From: Vitellaria paradoxa
Lineage: Eukaryota > Streptophyta > Magnoliopsida > Ericales > Sapotaceae
Assembly: GCA_019916065.1 (NCBI GenBank)
Contig: CM034241.1
Location: forward strand, 18,589,228 to 18,653,227
DNA length: 64,000 bases
Direction of reading: 5' to 3'
Position 1 is the first letter of the stretch. Every line of letters begins with the position of its first letter. The notes beneath the pieces are model-generated. The model saw only the letters and a list, made by a program, of their open reading frames with translations, had not been told where the DNA came from and did no database searches. Of this stretch, positions 52,466-63,814 are shown piece after piece. Both the position numbers and the translations under genes were made by a program.

Positions 52466-52777
52466 TGATGTAGGACAAATTTGATATTTCCTAATTTCTT
52501 TTAGATTTGTTTTATTTCTACTTTAATTAGGATTGGATTTCTTAATTGCTTTTGGATTTGTGTTATTCCTATTTTAATTAGGATTGGGTTTAAGATTAAT
52601 TTTTCCTATAAATAGGGCACCTTTGTAAGCACTTTTGATTCAAGTCAATTAAGAAGTTAATTATTATTTATTCTTTAGACTTATGTCTTGAGTTTTTCTC
52701 TCAATTCTGTTGGTGGATTCCAAGATTTTGACTTTATCATTGAATAATTCAATTTATTCTTACTTCACGCTGTGTCA
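52466..52777 (+). repeat. 5' LTR of the short LTR element
   Basis: 312 bp. A TATAAATAG box at 52607-52615 is conserved in the partner LTR. Confidence 0.92.
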
Positions 52778-52808
52778 GGTGGTATCAGAGCGGGTGTCTC
52801 TTAATCCG

Positions 52809-53462
52809 ATGGCTAACCATGGCGGTAGTGGAGGCGACTAATCTTTTGACATAGATCAGAGATTACAGATTGTATCGGCTCAAGTCCAAGAACAATAGTT
52901 GGCAATACGAGCATTAGAGTAGCGGATGGATAATCGATTTGATGAGATCAGTGCATAGATGACAGCTCTATTACAAATTTTTGGCGACAGAAACAAGAAC
53001 ACAAGACTGAATCCAGCTGAGAGAGTTACCCGCGGTGAAGCAGTTAAGGGTTTCGCTCATTTATACCTGAAAAGACGACTAGTAACAAATCTTGATGGAA
53101 GTGATTAAAGGTTTGTGGTGGCTCTATCTAGAGGTAGGAGGTATGACAATCCTACGTATCATGCACCTCAACATGATATATTTAAAGAAGATATTGAGGT
53201 AAAAAAGAATTCCATTTTTGTGGACACTATATTTGAAGACAATTATAATTTAGATCAATTATTTTTAGAAGAAAACAAAATTACAATTGACCTTCAAGAA
53301 GAGCAGATTAAAAATCCTACAACATTGGAAGTTATCGATCCTTTTGGTGATGAGCACTACAACTTGGATTTATTGTTTGATGGTGAAGGAATTGATTTCA
53401 TCAATCTTCAAATAGTGGAAATTGAAGATAAAGTCACGCTAAAATTTGTTAACAAAGCATAG
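52809..53462 (+). pseudogene. Gag-like ORF of the short LTR element, interrupted by stops
   Basis: It starts at ATG 52809 (MANHGGSGGD), 29 bp after the PBS starts. In-frame stops are TAA 52839, TAG 52896, 52920 and 52956, and a TAA near 53104, after which 116 codons stay open to 53462. The last part is acidic and holds two similar segments, EDNYNLDQLFLEENKI and DEHYNLDLLFDGEGI, about 50 residues apart. No RT, protease or integrase motif. Function unknown. Confidence 0.6.
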
Positions 53463-53696
53463 GTTGACGTGATTAAAGTTTTCAACCGTGAAGAATTATT
53501 TGAAGAACCATTCGCAAAAAACAAAATCCGAGTTCTGTTACGTGTGAAGATGAAGATTATTCTCATGTTGGAATTACACCAATTTTTGTCTGCAACAGAA
53601 ATTGTATTGAAGTTGTTTGCTCATGATGGTCCTCTAATTTTTTTAGATCTTACCTTAGACAGCTCGAGGACGAGTTATATTTTTAGAGGGGGAGAA

Positions 53697-54008
53697 TGAT
53701 GTAGGACAAATTTGATATTTACTAGCTTCTTTTAGATTTGTTTTATTTCTACTTTAATTAGGATTGGATTTCCTAATTTCTTTTGGATTTGTGTTATTCC
53801 TATTTTAATTAGAATTGGGTTTAAGATTAATTTTTCCTATAAATAGGGTGCTTTTGTAAACACTTTTGATACAAGTCAATTAAGAAGTTAATTATTATTT
53901 ATTCTTTAGACTTATGTTTTGAGTTTTTCTCTCAATTCTCTTAGTGGATTCTAAGATTTTGGCTTTGCCGTTGAATAAGTCAATTTATCAGTACTTCACG
54001 CTGCGTCA
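53697..54008 (+). repeat. 3' LTR of the short LTR element
   Basis: 312 bp, the same length as the 5' LTR with no net indel, and followed by the CTAAG target duplication. Confidence 0.92.
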
Positions 54009-54802
54009 CTAAGTCTCATATTCATAACTTGTAAAAGAATCTATAGGGACCTAAGTACTAATCCACTTATGTGCAATAATCCACTTATGCCCACAATGTA
54101 TAGAAGTATACTTTTTATAATGCATTTTATGAATCACATAAAACATGAATATAGTAAGAAATCATCGAATACGTCAACACATAGTAGGATAGGATAGCAT
54201 CAATTTATAGCTTTTATTTTTCTTGTTAACCTTCCTCATTTATTATATTTTTTTCTAAGGTGGGAAAGGACACTCTACAATATTGTCCCACAATCAAGTT
54301 GGTAGCCCAAATTATCGCAGGTTCATATGTAAATATATGCGTTGTGAAGTGCCTTTGCATCAAGCCTTACCATTTTCGTCATCGTTGTGGATTACTAGTT
54401 CATGAGTATGATTAGCTAATCCTACACAAGTTTAATGTCTTTCAACCTAAATGTATCTTATGACCGTCCTTATTCCATATAGTACCCTCACTTTCCTTAA
54501 AATTAACAATGTTCTTGGGTTTTCACCTTTCTCTTGTTAAAGCTTAAGAAGACTGTTTGCGAGTGTGTCGCTTTTCATAATTTCATGTCTCCCTTGTCAT
54601 TACAGTCCATTTATTTTAAATATTATCTGTTTTGTAATGAACATATATTCATCTTATTTTTAACATATTATAGCATATCCTAGCATTGAATAGCAAATTT
54701 TAAAAATCTAATCACAATTTTAATACCACTGCAGATTCTGTTATAAAACTTAATATTAATTTAATGGTATATAAATTTTAACCCACTTTTATACGTCTAT
54801 TA

Positions 54803-54838
<36 letters not shown>

Positions 54839-55332
54839 TTATAATATTTGGGAACAAAAAGAGAGTAAAATCGGCCAAATCGAGGGAGTTACAGGCGCCA
54901 AAGAAGAAAAACGAGCACCGACCTACAAATTCCTTATTGTTTATTTCGTTTCTCAAAGAAAAATTAAGTTGGTTTAAAAACTTAAAATTTTGCTTTTAAA
55001 ATATGCCAACACTATTTTCATGGTTATTTCTTATTAAAGAAGACATTACAGAAAGTAAAAATAATATACCAATTCTCTACTTTAGATCTAAAGAAAAGAT
55101 AAAGAAACCCCAAAAAAATTAAAATTTTGCTCTTTCATATATTCTACCTTGGGACGAATCACCACAATTCGATACCGCTACGACGATCACGACATAAAAA
55201 ATAGTAAAACTCTACTATCTTCGAACTTAAGCCCTCATTTTATCTTTTTTCTTTCTCTCTCCATTTTTTTTTCTCTCCCTCTCTCTTCCTGTTCTCTTCC
55301 CCCGCGCTTTTAGTTTGCTCCTCCAAGCCCAA

Positions 55333-55369
<37 letters not shown>

Positions 55370-55520
55370 TATAAAATTGATCACCAAGTAAAACAAAAAG
55401 AAAAAAGAAAAAAAAAAACGATTCAGTCCACTTTTGATCGCCTCTTCTTCTATTATATATATATATATATATATTTAAATATAATATATATATATTAGAA
55501 TTACATTTTTGGATTATTAC

Positions 55521-56872
55521 AAATATAGCTAAAACAATAGTATTTTTAATTCAAGTTATTTTTATAAAATTAATCAAAAATTAAAGTGCATATTAAAATT
55601 GACAAATGCTTTAAAATGGAAAAAATATTAACCATATGACGTTTAGCAAAATGATAATTTTAAAACATAATTTTAAAAAAATTTAAATATATTCACTGTA
55701 AGATGGGACTTGACTAAAAATATAAGTTTAAATTATCTTTTTCAGAGAGCTTGAATTTAAGTGAATGTTTACTAAAACTTACTTACTTGCACAAGTTTAA
55801 TATATATAAAATAATTTATATTTAGTATTTTAATTTTATATATAATACGAAAAATTGTTTCTTATGCATTAGATTTCTTTTTATTTTTAAAGGGAAGTAT
55901 ATTTGTATTATATGCCATATTATATTGTGCATCATGTTATATACTTCATGTCAATTTCAAATTTTAATTAAGTTGATTAGATAAGTTTAGGATTTAATAT
56001 ATATTCTAATATTTAAAAATGTTTGAATCATTAAGTCAAACTAAAATTAAGTAGAATATAGTTTTTGGTGTTAGTAGAGAAGTTCGACTTTTATTAGCTC
56101 TAAAACTGATTCAAATAAAAAAAGTAAAAATAAAAACGTAACCCAATAATTATTTTATAACTAGGCAAGTTTATTAGAATATCTTATAATATATTAAAAA
56201 ATTATTTTTTTGTCAATATAAAATACTATATAATTTCATGTATATCACAAGTCAACAGTGCACATATATAGTAATTATTTTAAATTACTAATTTAGAAAA
56301 ATAATTTATGTGTTATGTCATAACATAATGCTCTTCATCAATTTTTTTTCTTTCCAATTTTTAAATTAAAAGAAAATTACTTACCTCAAGTTAACAAAGT
56401 TTTAAGAAATAAATAAAAATTTACTAATATAAAAATAACAAGTCAACAAAATTTAACGAATTACATAAAAAAATTACTATATGAAAATAACTATTAAAGA
56501 ATTTTAAATTCATAAGTTTTTATATAATATAAAATCTTACATAAATTTTAGGTGCTACTATTCACCCTATTTTTTCTCCACACAATCGAGTTAATTCATG
56601 TATCCTATGTTTCCTTCAAACAACCTAATAATTTTTTCACGCAACTCACAAGTTACACCTAAAGTTCTAAAAATACCTACAAATTGTTAAATTTTTTCAA
56701 CCATTGATTGTTGAAAATTTTTAGTTTTTTCAGCAATTACTTGTTGAAAGTTTTTAATTTCTTCATTAATTAGTTGTTAAACTATTTCGTTTATTTGTTG
56801 AAAATTTATTTCAATAAGTGATTGTCAAATTTAGTTAATTTTCTCAATGAGTATTAATATTATTTGATATTT
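55521..56872. other. Very AT-rich intergenic stretch
   Basis: No motif-bearing open frame. Near 56680-56820 TTGTTGAAA/TTCAACAA-type short repeats recur. Nothing else was recognised. Confidence 0.45.
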
Positions 56873-56875
56873 TTA

Positions 56876-57213
56876 GGGTGCGTTTGGAGTCCCAACCAAC
56901 TCCAAAAATTTCCAAAAGTGCATTTTGAAATTATTGTGTAATGATTGTTGAATGTTTTATTTGATTTGATATAAAATTGTTAAAAAGTATATAAAGTGAC
57001 ATGTGTCAAATTTTTAGTGGAAGATTTTAAAAAATTTTGGAATTTTGTGTATTTTTTTGTACACGTGTCAGATTACTTTTTTTTTTAATTTTGGCAAAAT
57101 CCGTTGGAACGGACCAAAATAGTGCGTTCCAACGGCATTTCAAATTTTTTGACAGATGTGTCAGTGGCAGGTCGTGTCAACTTTTGGGTTTTTTTGAGGC
57201 TCCAAACGAAACC
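56876..57213. mobile_element. Tourist-like MITE upstream of the peroxiredoxin gene
   Basis: TTA at 56873-56875 and 57214-57216 flanks a 338-bp element. Its ends are GGGTGCGTTTGGAGTC and, inverted, GGTTTCGTTTGGAGCC (13 of 16 match). TTA duplication and GG-starting ends are typical of PIF/Harbinger MITEs. It contains CGTTGGAACG / CGTTCCAACG inverted motifs and lacks coding. Confidence 0.7.
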
Positions 57214-57480
57214 TTAATAAGTCCTTGTTAAAATTTTATGTAAAAGTTTTTAAAGTGTGTTTATGTGCATGTAGTATTGAAAGGCAAGAAAGCCATTTTG
57301 AATTAGGTCATTTTTGTCATAAGACAAAAAAATTTAACTAAATTGTGAGAAAAAAAAAAGATAGAATTGCAAATAGCAACCTTTAAATTTCATGCATTAC
57401 AACGAGCAACGTTAATTTAAAAGTTTATCTGCATTTAACGTGATGAGGTGTTCATAATTTATTTATTTTTATTTATTTAA

Positions 57481-57617
57481 GAGGTTGTTTGGAGTAAAAA
57501 AAGTGAGATAAATTGAGAGTTCGTAATACGTGCAATAAAAGAAAAAAATTGATGTGATATAAAGTTAACAGAAATTTATAAAAATTTTTGAAATTTTTTT
57601 TCAAACCAAACAAGCGC
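57481..57617. mobile_element. Small MITE-like element
   Basis: Ends GAGGTTGTTTGGAGT and, inverted, GCGCTTGTTTGGTTT. Flanks TAA and TGA, a one-base-mismatched 3-bp duplication. 137 bp. It lies about 570 bp upstream of the peroxiredoxin ATG. Confidence 0.45.
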
Positions 57618-58019
57618 TGAGTAGTTTTCCAAAACAGTCTTTCAACAGAATGGTCTACCCACGTGTCCCAATTTCGTGGAGCCAAACAATACACCAAACT
57701 CTCTCAAACGTTCAAACAGAAGAGGGAGCTGTAGGAGATGTTACTGCAGTTATTGCAGTGCTTTTCGGATACGAAAGTTGTGTTTGGTCGGTAAAAAAAA
57801 GAAGAAAAGAAAAAAAAGTAAGAAAGTATAATAAAAATAAAAAAATTATAAAAAAAATAAAATATAAAAAAATTTAATTGAAAAAAATAAAAAAAATAAT
57901 TAAAATTAGTGAATTTGGACGATTTTTGGGGATGCAATCCTTAGTAAGTGTCGTGTTAAATGAAAAAACGCAACGTAACGTCGTTTTGGGAACTGCAATA
58001 ACAGCACTGACCCCAAACC

Positions 58020-58183
58020 CCCTGATGCAGTCCCCCTGAGTCGCCGTTCCAACTGCCCTTTCTCTTCCCCTACTGCTCTTTATTTATCCACTCATCAATC
58101 AGTGGCTACCTTTCTCTCCGCCTCAGACTGCCCGTTGTCTCTTCTGTAAGAGTATTCAGTTGGGTTTCGTCCTTTCTCTACCA
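58020..58183 (+). promoter_or_regulatory. 5' UTR and proximal promoter of the peroxiredoxin gene
   Basis: A pyrimidine-rich stretch with TTTATTTATCC near 58079-58089, a weak TATA-like element about 100 bp before the ATG. The translation start context CTACCAATGGCC is favourable for plants. Confidence 0.45.
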
Positions 58184-61100
58184 ATGGCCTGCACGGCTAC
58201 TTCCACGACAACAGCTCTCCTTTCTTCTTTGAACCCTAGGGCTTATGTTTCCCCCAAATCTTCCTCGCTTACCAATCCCTTTGCTCAAACCCTTTCCATC
58301 CCAGCTTCCTTCCCTGCCCTCAGCAGAGCCTTCCAGTCCCGAGTACCCCGTTCCATCTCTTCCCGTATATCTGACTCTCGCCGGAGCTTCGTTGTCAGGG
58401 CCGTTAGCGTATGTTTATGCATGTTTTTTTCACTTTCATTCATTTCTTGTGATCATCGACTATGTATCTATCCATATTCGTCTTCCAACTTCATTATCGG
58501 GAGATTTTGATACTGATTGTAGTAGTTTGTTTTTGTCAAGTCCCTTTGTAATTAAATTTGAAGCCTTTGAGTAAAGTTTATTCAAATACTATTACCGCAT
58601 TTTGCATTTTGGCTTTCAAGTTATTGCTTGTAGTTTGAATTAGTTGAGAAAAGTTTAAGACTGGTGTTTGTTACCCTTGCACATTTTTCATTTCTTCACT
58701 GCTTTTAAATATTGTGGCTATTTAGAACCATCATTGCACGATCTGAATCTAGAAATGAGTTTGTTTAGTAACTTGGCTTCTAAGTTATTATTTGTTGTTA
58801 GAATTAGCTGGAATAAGTTTAAGTTGGGTGTTTGTACCTCTTCCACATTCTGTTTGGTTGCCTGTCGATATAGTAGTTATTTATACCCAACTTTTACCAC
58901 AAAAAAATGATTTTGGAAAAAGAAGAAAAGGTTTATAGTTTGATATTTAACTAAGGGCCGGTTTGTTAAACCGAAAGAAGCCAGCTGATTGTCAGTTACT
59001 TTTTCGCCTCGTCTGACTTTTAACCAAATTTTGATTATTTTTAGTAGCTTTTGGGCTCGTTTTCACATTTAAAAAAAATTATAGAAAAATGCTTAAAAAT
59101 TGGGAGGACCCATGTACGGCTTTTTAAAATGTGAATAACATGCCTAAATGCTATCAAATGCAAACAGAAAATAATAGTAAGGCGTTTGGGGCTCTATAAC
59201 GACAAATCTTTACAAAATTCAAATTTTATACTCATTATGCGAATTACAAGAATGCAACTTTTACCAATTTATACTAAATTTTTTTTGTCACTCCAAACAC
59301 TCTCGTTGTTATATATAATCCAAAATTTGAAAGCCCAACTGGTTGTACCATTTATACATATATATTTATTAATTTTTTATTTAGTAAATATAATTTATAA
59401 TATTAGTTATATCCCCCCCCCAAAAAAAAAACTCGAAATCTTGGCTTTGCCCTTGTCTACAACCTTCAAAGCCTGCTGAGAATAACCTGTTTTCCATACT
59501 CACGGAAACTTGTAGATAGCTTCTAAATGAAGGAGCTCCATTGTGTTAATCTTAACAACGCTTCCTTCTACAATCACTGTTTATTCTCAAAGAAATGTCC
59601 TGAAATGCTATTTAGTTACTAAGGGGTCATTTGGTTTGTTTTTTCATTTTCTGTTTTCTGTTTTTATTTTTCTATTTTCTGTTTTGATCTTATTTTTCAT
59701 TTTGTGCTTTTAAAAATAAAGAAAACAACTCAAAATTCATTTGTTTACTTGTGTTTTCAAAATTTGTTTTCGAAAATTGAAAATGAGTTTACACATGAAA
59801 TAAAAAATGATAAAAAGTTGTTTTGTGAGTTTTTAACAAAAAATAAGAAAAATTTCAAAACAAGGAAAATAAAGCATTTTCTATTTATTCGTTTTGAGAT
59901 TTTTAACACATAAAACAAAAACAGAAAATAGAAAACACAAAAGTAAATCAAATGCCACCTAATTTATTTACTGATATTTTGGAAAATATTATGGTGAAAT
60001 TGATAGCATATGGCATCTGGAAGATAACTAAAATTGTTAGATGGTTTACAGTTTTTAACTTAACAGTTTTTATCTTAACTAAATAAACCATCTCTATCAA
60101 GTTCATACTTTTCATTCTTCAATTAGCTTTGAGGAATTCTTTCTCGTTCTCTTCACAGGATGAGCTTCCACATGTTGGGAATACAGCACCAGATTTTGAG
60201 GCAGAGGCTGTTTTTGATCAGGAGTTCATCAAGGTATTTTCTGAAAGAACCTTTTCCTTTTAACGTACTTTCTTTGTCAATTTGTTTTTTGAATTTTTAA
60301 AGGTGGGTGTTGTGTAATTCAATGATGAACTAAGCAATTAGGATTGACTTCTATTAGTGTTGCTATATGTAACAATAAAATGAGTAAGATCCCTAATTAT
60401 CTGCTTTAACCGCTGAATGATATCAAGTATTGTTGTGTTGGTGATTATAAACTACTCATTTTTCTTATTTGACTTTTCTGTCAACTCAATTTTGTTCATG
60501 GGTTGGATAACTTTGCAACTTGTCAATTTATTATTATTATTATTATTTGAAGGGGGGGAGGAACTCCAATTGTGATATGTGACTATCAATCCACACAGTT
60601 TTGTGCATGGTAGGGCTTTGGAATTTTAATTAGTTTGACATACCTTGCACTTCATTCCTTATATGCATTTTATTTTTCACTTACATGAAGATTTGTTGTT
60701 GCAGGTTAAACTTTCAGAATATATTGGGAAGAAATATGTGATTCTGTTTTTCTACCCTCTGGATTTCACATTTGTATGTCCTACTGGTGAGTTCAATTAC
60801 AAACAAATAAAAATCTTCTATTATTTAGCCATAATAATATTGTGGATCCCAAACATGACCTATTCCTACTTTCCTTTTCGTTCTTGATGTATAGAGATCA
60901 CCGCTTTCAGTGACCGTTATGCGGAATTTGAGAAGTTAAACACAGAAATATTGGGTGTTTCCATAGACAGTGTGGTAAGCTCTCTCTCTCTCTTTCTTTT
61001 TGTGTTTTCTTTTGTTAATTCTTTTATACAAATTACAATCGAGCATATTTAAGTTTACTGATTAAAGCATATTCGTTTTATATGAATTTTTCTAACAGAA

Positions 61101-63814
61101 GTTCCAATTTACTTAAAATATAACTCAAGCTTATCCAAATAATAACAATAATAATAATAATCTAAATCATTAATGTCCATTGTTGGATACATTTTAGGTA
61201 TATGTTTAATTCTTCACGTACACTTAGGAACCTTCTTTAGCTGCATGCCTACTGAGGAAGAGGAGCCAAATATGTGATACTTAGTTTTAGCTAGTTCTTA
61301 TTGGCTATTCACATTTTGATGTTTGTTTTACACACTTTCCGTATACAATTCTCAATAATATTTGTTATTTAAAAAAAAAAATTCTGAATTACATTTGTCA
61401 AGTTTTGCCGTCTTTACAGAATTCTGTGATGTGTTATACATTTGCCATGTGTTTTGTTAGTTCATAATTCTACTACATCTCTTATCTTCTGTGCAAACCA
61501 TAAAAGGGTTATTTTAGTTGTCAAATGTATATCTAGCCATGTTTACACTAAGTTTATGATCATTCACCCTTTTGTACTCCACTGCTCCCCCCCCCCCCCC
61601 CAAAAAAAAGGGAAGCTTCTCTCATATTTCGACATTTGTTGTCCAAGTTCATTTTATGGCATTCATAACTCATATTTACTGTTGCTTTCTGGTTGTGGCC
61701 TTGATTCAATAATCATATACTACATGCCCATGGGATCATAATATTCAGCCATACTTGACGACCTTGTGGCCATGTAGGTAGGCTATAGTCTCAGATGCAA
61801 TGTTGGTACCACCCATTTGAGCTTTGGACTGTAGTTTCGGGTTGACACTGCAATATTGGTGTCACCCTCTGCGCCACATGGGATGGGATGCATAGTGTAT
61901 GCTCTGATTTCCATTTGTTATACACTTTTAAGAGAATTCGGCCCCTAAAAGCTAGCTTTTAGGAAGAGGAACCCAAGGTATATGCATACTGCACCAGTAT
62001 CCTATACTACCAATTGGGACACATGTAGTCCATACTACATATGCCCATGAGATCGGAAACATTAGCATTTTAGTTTTAGAGGTAGAGTATCATTCATTAA
62101 AAAGAAAAAAAAAATTCTAGAGTGGAGTCATCAAAGACATTACCCTACCTTTTCTCGTATCCTAAATCCATGTATTAGGAAAATTTTCCTGGGATTTTGC
62201 TTACACCCTTGCAATATGATGCATTCAATTGGAGTCATTGGACAAACTACACCTTTCTTTTCGAGGAGCATTTTGAATGTGTTACCAAGTAGGGGTAGAA
62301 GCCAGCTGACATTCCCTTCCTTTTTCCTTCCAATCATTGGTTTTTCTTCCCATGGTATTCTATTTCTCAGAAGTGTATGCTGGCAGCATCTTCACATTGA
62401 TTTCAACAATGTCCAACTTTTTGATATCCATCTTACTCATTAACATGGCGGTTGATGTTTCCATATGTTTCCATGTCTAGCAAAATCTTAAAATGTTGAT
62501 ATTTGCTGCCATTCTAGTTTCTTCTTCTTCTTCTCCTTCTCCTTCTTCTTCTTCTTCTTCTTTTCTTTTTTTTTTTTTTTGTTGGGGGGGGGATACAATG
62601 GAGGCCAAAGCCAAAACACACTAACCTAAAATTTGACGAGGCCAGGTCCAATCAGAAATATCTCAAGCCAACAAAACACAGGATGCGGACTACAGCCATT
62701 TTTACTACCCAAATTATCTTAACCAAAATTATTTCCATTGATCACCACTTCTGCTGGAATGTACGTTTCTTTTGTGTGGTATGCTCCATCCTTATTTCTC
62801 TCCATCTCCTCTTTCTCATTGTTTGGTTATTTCTAATGCGTTATTTTACTTTTGTTTTTTGCTCATCAAATATATGTTTTGTTGTTGTTTTTTTTTTTTT
62901 TTTTTCATTCTTTGTTGATGGTAAGTCATCAATTGTCTCAAAAGTTTAAGGTATTAAAAGATGGACCCAACAATTTATATCAAATTTAACACATCCCTAA
63001 GTTTTAGGAAATGGGCTAACAATTTATATCAACCTAATTAACTCTAACCCTGTCTTGCAGGTGGGTTGTGGGGGGGGGGAGAGAGAGAGAAATCAAATCA
63101 AACCAAATAGTTGCACCAATCGAAATAGAACAATAGTGCACAAGAATAAATAAGGTAACAAACATTGTAACAAGACTTCAACCAGGAACTGAAACCGGAT
63201 CACTAATTCTCCCAAAAGGAAATGACTGCAACTTTAATCTTTGTATCAACAATCTGGATAAATTTAGGGGTCTTTTGGTTTCGGTTGCCAAGGAGGGAGC
63301 AGGAAGAGGTGGTTTTATTTTGAGGGTTTTTATCTTTCACCTTTTCAAAGGAAAGAGAGGTAAGAGTTGATAAAACTGCAGGTTTTCTCATTTGAAGTAA
63401 GAAAAGTGGGAAACTTTGGTTCAACTTCTGCCAAAACCGCCAGTATAGTGCGACTCCATGCCCTCGACAATATTTTATACTGCTAGCAAGTGGTTGGTCA
63501 CCATAATACCGTATGCATTTGTATATATATCTCAAATTTTATGGGTTTTGACACAGGTGTCTGAATGGCATGATAATATGACATTCCACTAGCACTTGTA
63601 GTCGTCACACCTTTGCTTTGGTTGCTCTTGTTTTGGAATCATAATTTTCTTTATACTTGATGATCATCTTATATTGTTCTTCATGTAGTTCTCCCATCTT
63701 GCATGGGTACAAATGGACAGAAAGTCAGGGGGACTTGGTGATCTAAAGTATCCATTGATTTCAGATGTTACCAAATCAATTTCAAAATCTTATGGAGTGC
63801 TGATTCCGGATCAG
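58184..63814 (+). CDS. BAS1: Chloroplast 2-Cys peroxiredoxin, first five exons
   Basis: Exons are 58184-58408, 60159-60233, 60705-60786, 60895-60974 and 63689-63814, all with GT-AG borders and kept in phase. Exon 1 gives 75 residues rich in Ser, Ala and Pro, a plastid transit peptide ending near [10 protein letters not shown]. The mature part has [27 protein letters not shown] with the peroxidatic Cys at residue 125, [30 protein letters not shown] and [20 protein letters not shown]. The enzyme reduces H2O2 and organic peroxides in the stroma with thioredoxin or NTRC. About 196 residues are in the window; the resolving-Cys VCP region and C-terminus lie beyond 64000. The ATG at 58184 was chosen for its context and the transit peptide. 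An upstream in-frame TTG is not used. Confidence 0.95.
58409..60158 (+). other. BAS1: Intron 1 of the peroxiredoxin gene
   Basis: 1750 bp between transit peptide and mature domain. It holds the MITE at 59623-59959 and two weaker foldback-like segments near 58953-59180 (GGGCCGGTTTG start) and 59179-59303 (GGCGTTTGGGG / CTCCAAACAC). C/A homopolymers lie near 59415. Confidence 0.85.
59623..59959. mobile_element. Tourist-like MITE in peroxiredoxin intron 1
   Basis: TAA at 59620-59622 and 59960-59962 flanks a 337-bp element with ends GGGGTCATTTGGTTTG and, inverted, GGTGGCATTTGATTTA (12 of 16 match). Subterminal TTTTCTGTTTT / AAAACAGAAAA runs extend the inverted pairing. The TAA duplication fits PIF/Harbinger. 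Confidence 0.65.
60975..63688 (+). other. BAS1: Intron 4 of the peroxiredoxin gene
   Basis: 2714 bp, the longest intron of this gene in the window. It contains C15A8 at 61587-61609, a pyrimidine (CTT)n stretch near 62518-62560 followed by T and G runs, and a G-run/(GA)n at about 63070-63090. No coding element was recognised in it on either strand. Confidence 0.85.

Larger units (their letters stand above)
52466..54008 (+). mobile_element. Short non-autonomous LTR retrotransposon (TRIM/LARD-like)
   Basis: Two 312-bp LTRs (52466-52777, 53697-54008) start TGATGTAGGAC and end GTCA. A perfect 5-bp duplication CTAAG lies at 52461-52465 and 54009-54013. The PBS TGGTATCAGAGC is at 52780-52791, and a purine tract AGAGGGGGAGAA sits directly before the 3' LTR. 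The internal region is only 919 bp. LTRs differ at roughly 24 of 312 positions by eye, so it is older than the Tnt1-like element. The gag-like beginning and a C-terminal SSRTSYIFRGGE-type tail suggest an internally deleted, probably Ty3/gypsy-derived element. Confidence 0.93.
52376..55520 (+). repeat. Long non-coding dispersed repeat, copy 3, interrupted
   Basis: It starts near CTATTACACCACCCC and ends near GGATTATTACA. The 1.54-kb LTR element at 52466-54008 interrupts it. Blocks correspond to copy 2 as listed there. It is expanded by (AT)n runs at about 54808-54833, 55336-55364 and 55453-55474. Confidence 0.6.

Noticed and set aside
57704..57937. Phe/Tyr-rich frame on - and Lys-rich frame on +
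   Set aside because: Low-complexity A/T-run sequence in the region upstream of the peroxiredoxin gene; no family features.
59704..59951. Opposed 64-69 codon frames in peroxiredoxin intron 1
   Set aside because: They are by-products of the symmetrical A/T-rich MITE at 59623-59959.
63203..63535. 110-codon frame on - strand in peroxiredoxin intron 4
   Set aside because: No recognisable motif, inside an intron flanked by verified exons; treated as chance.
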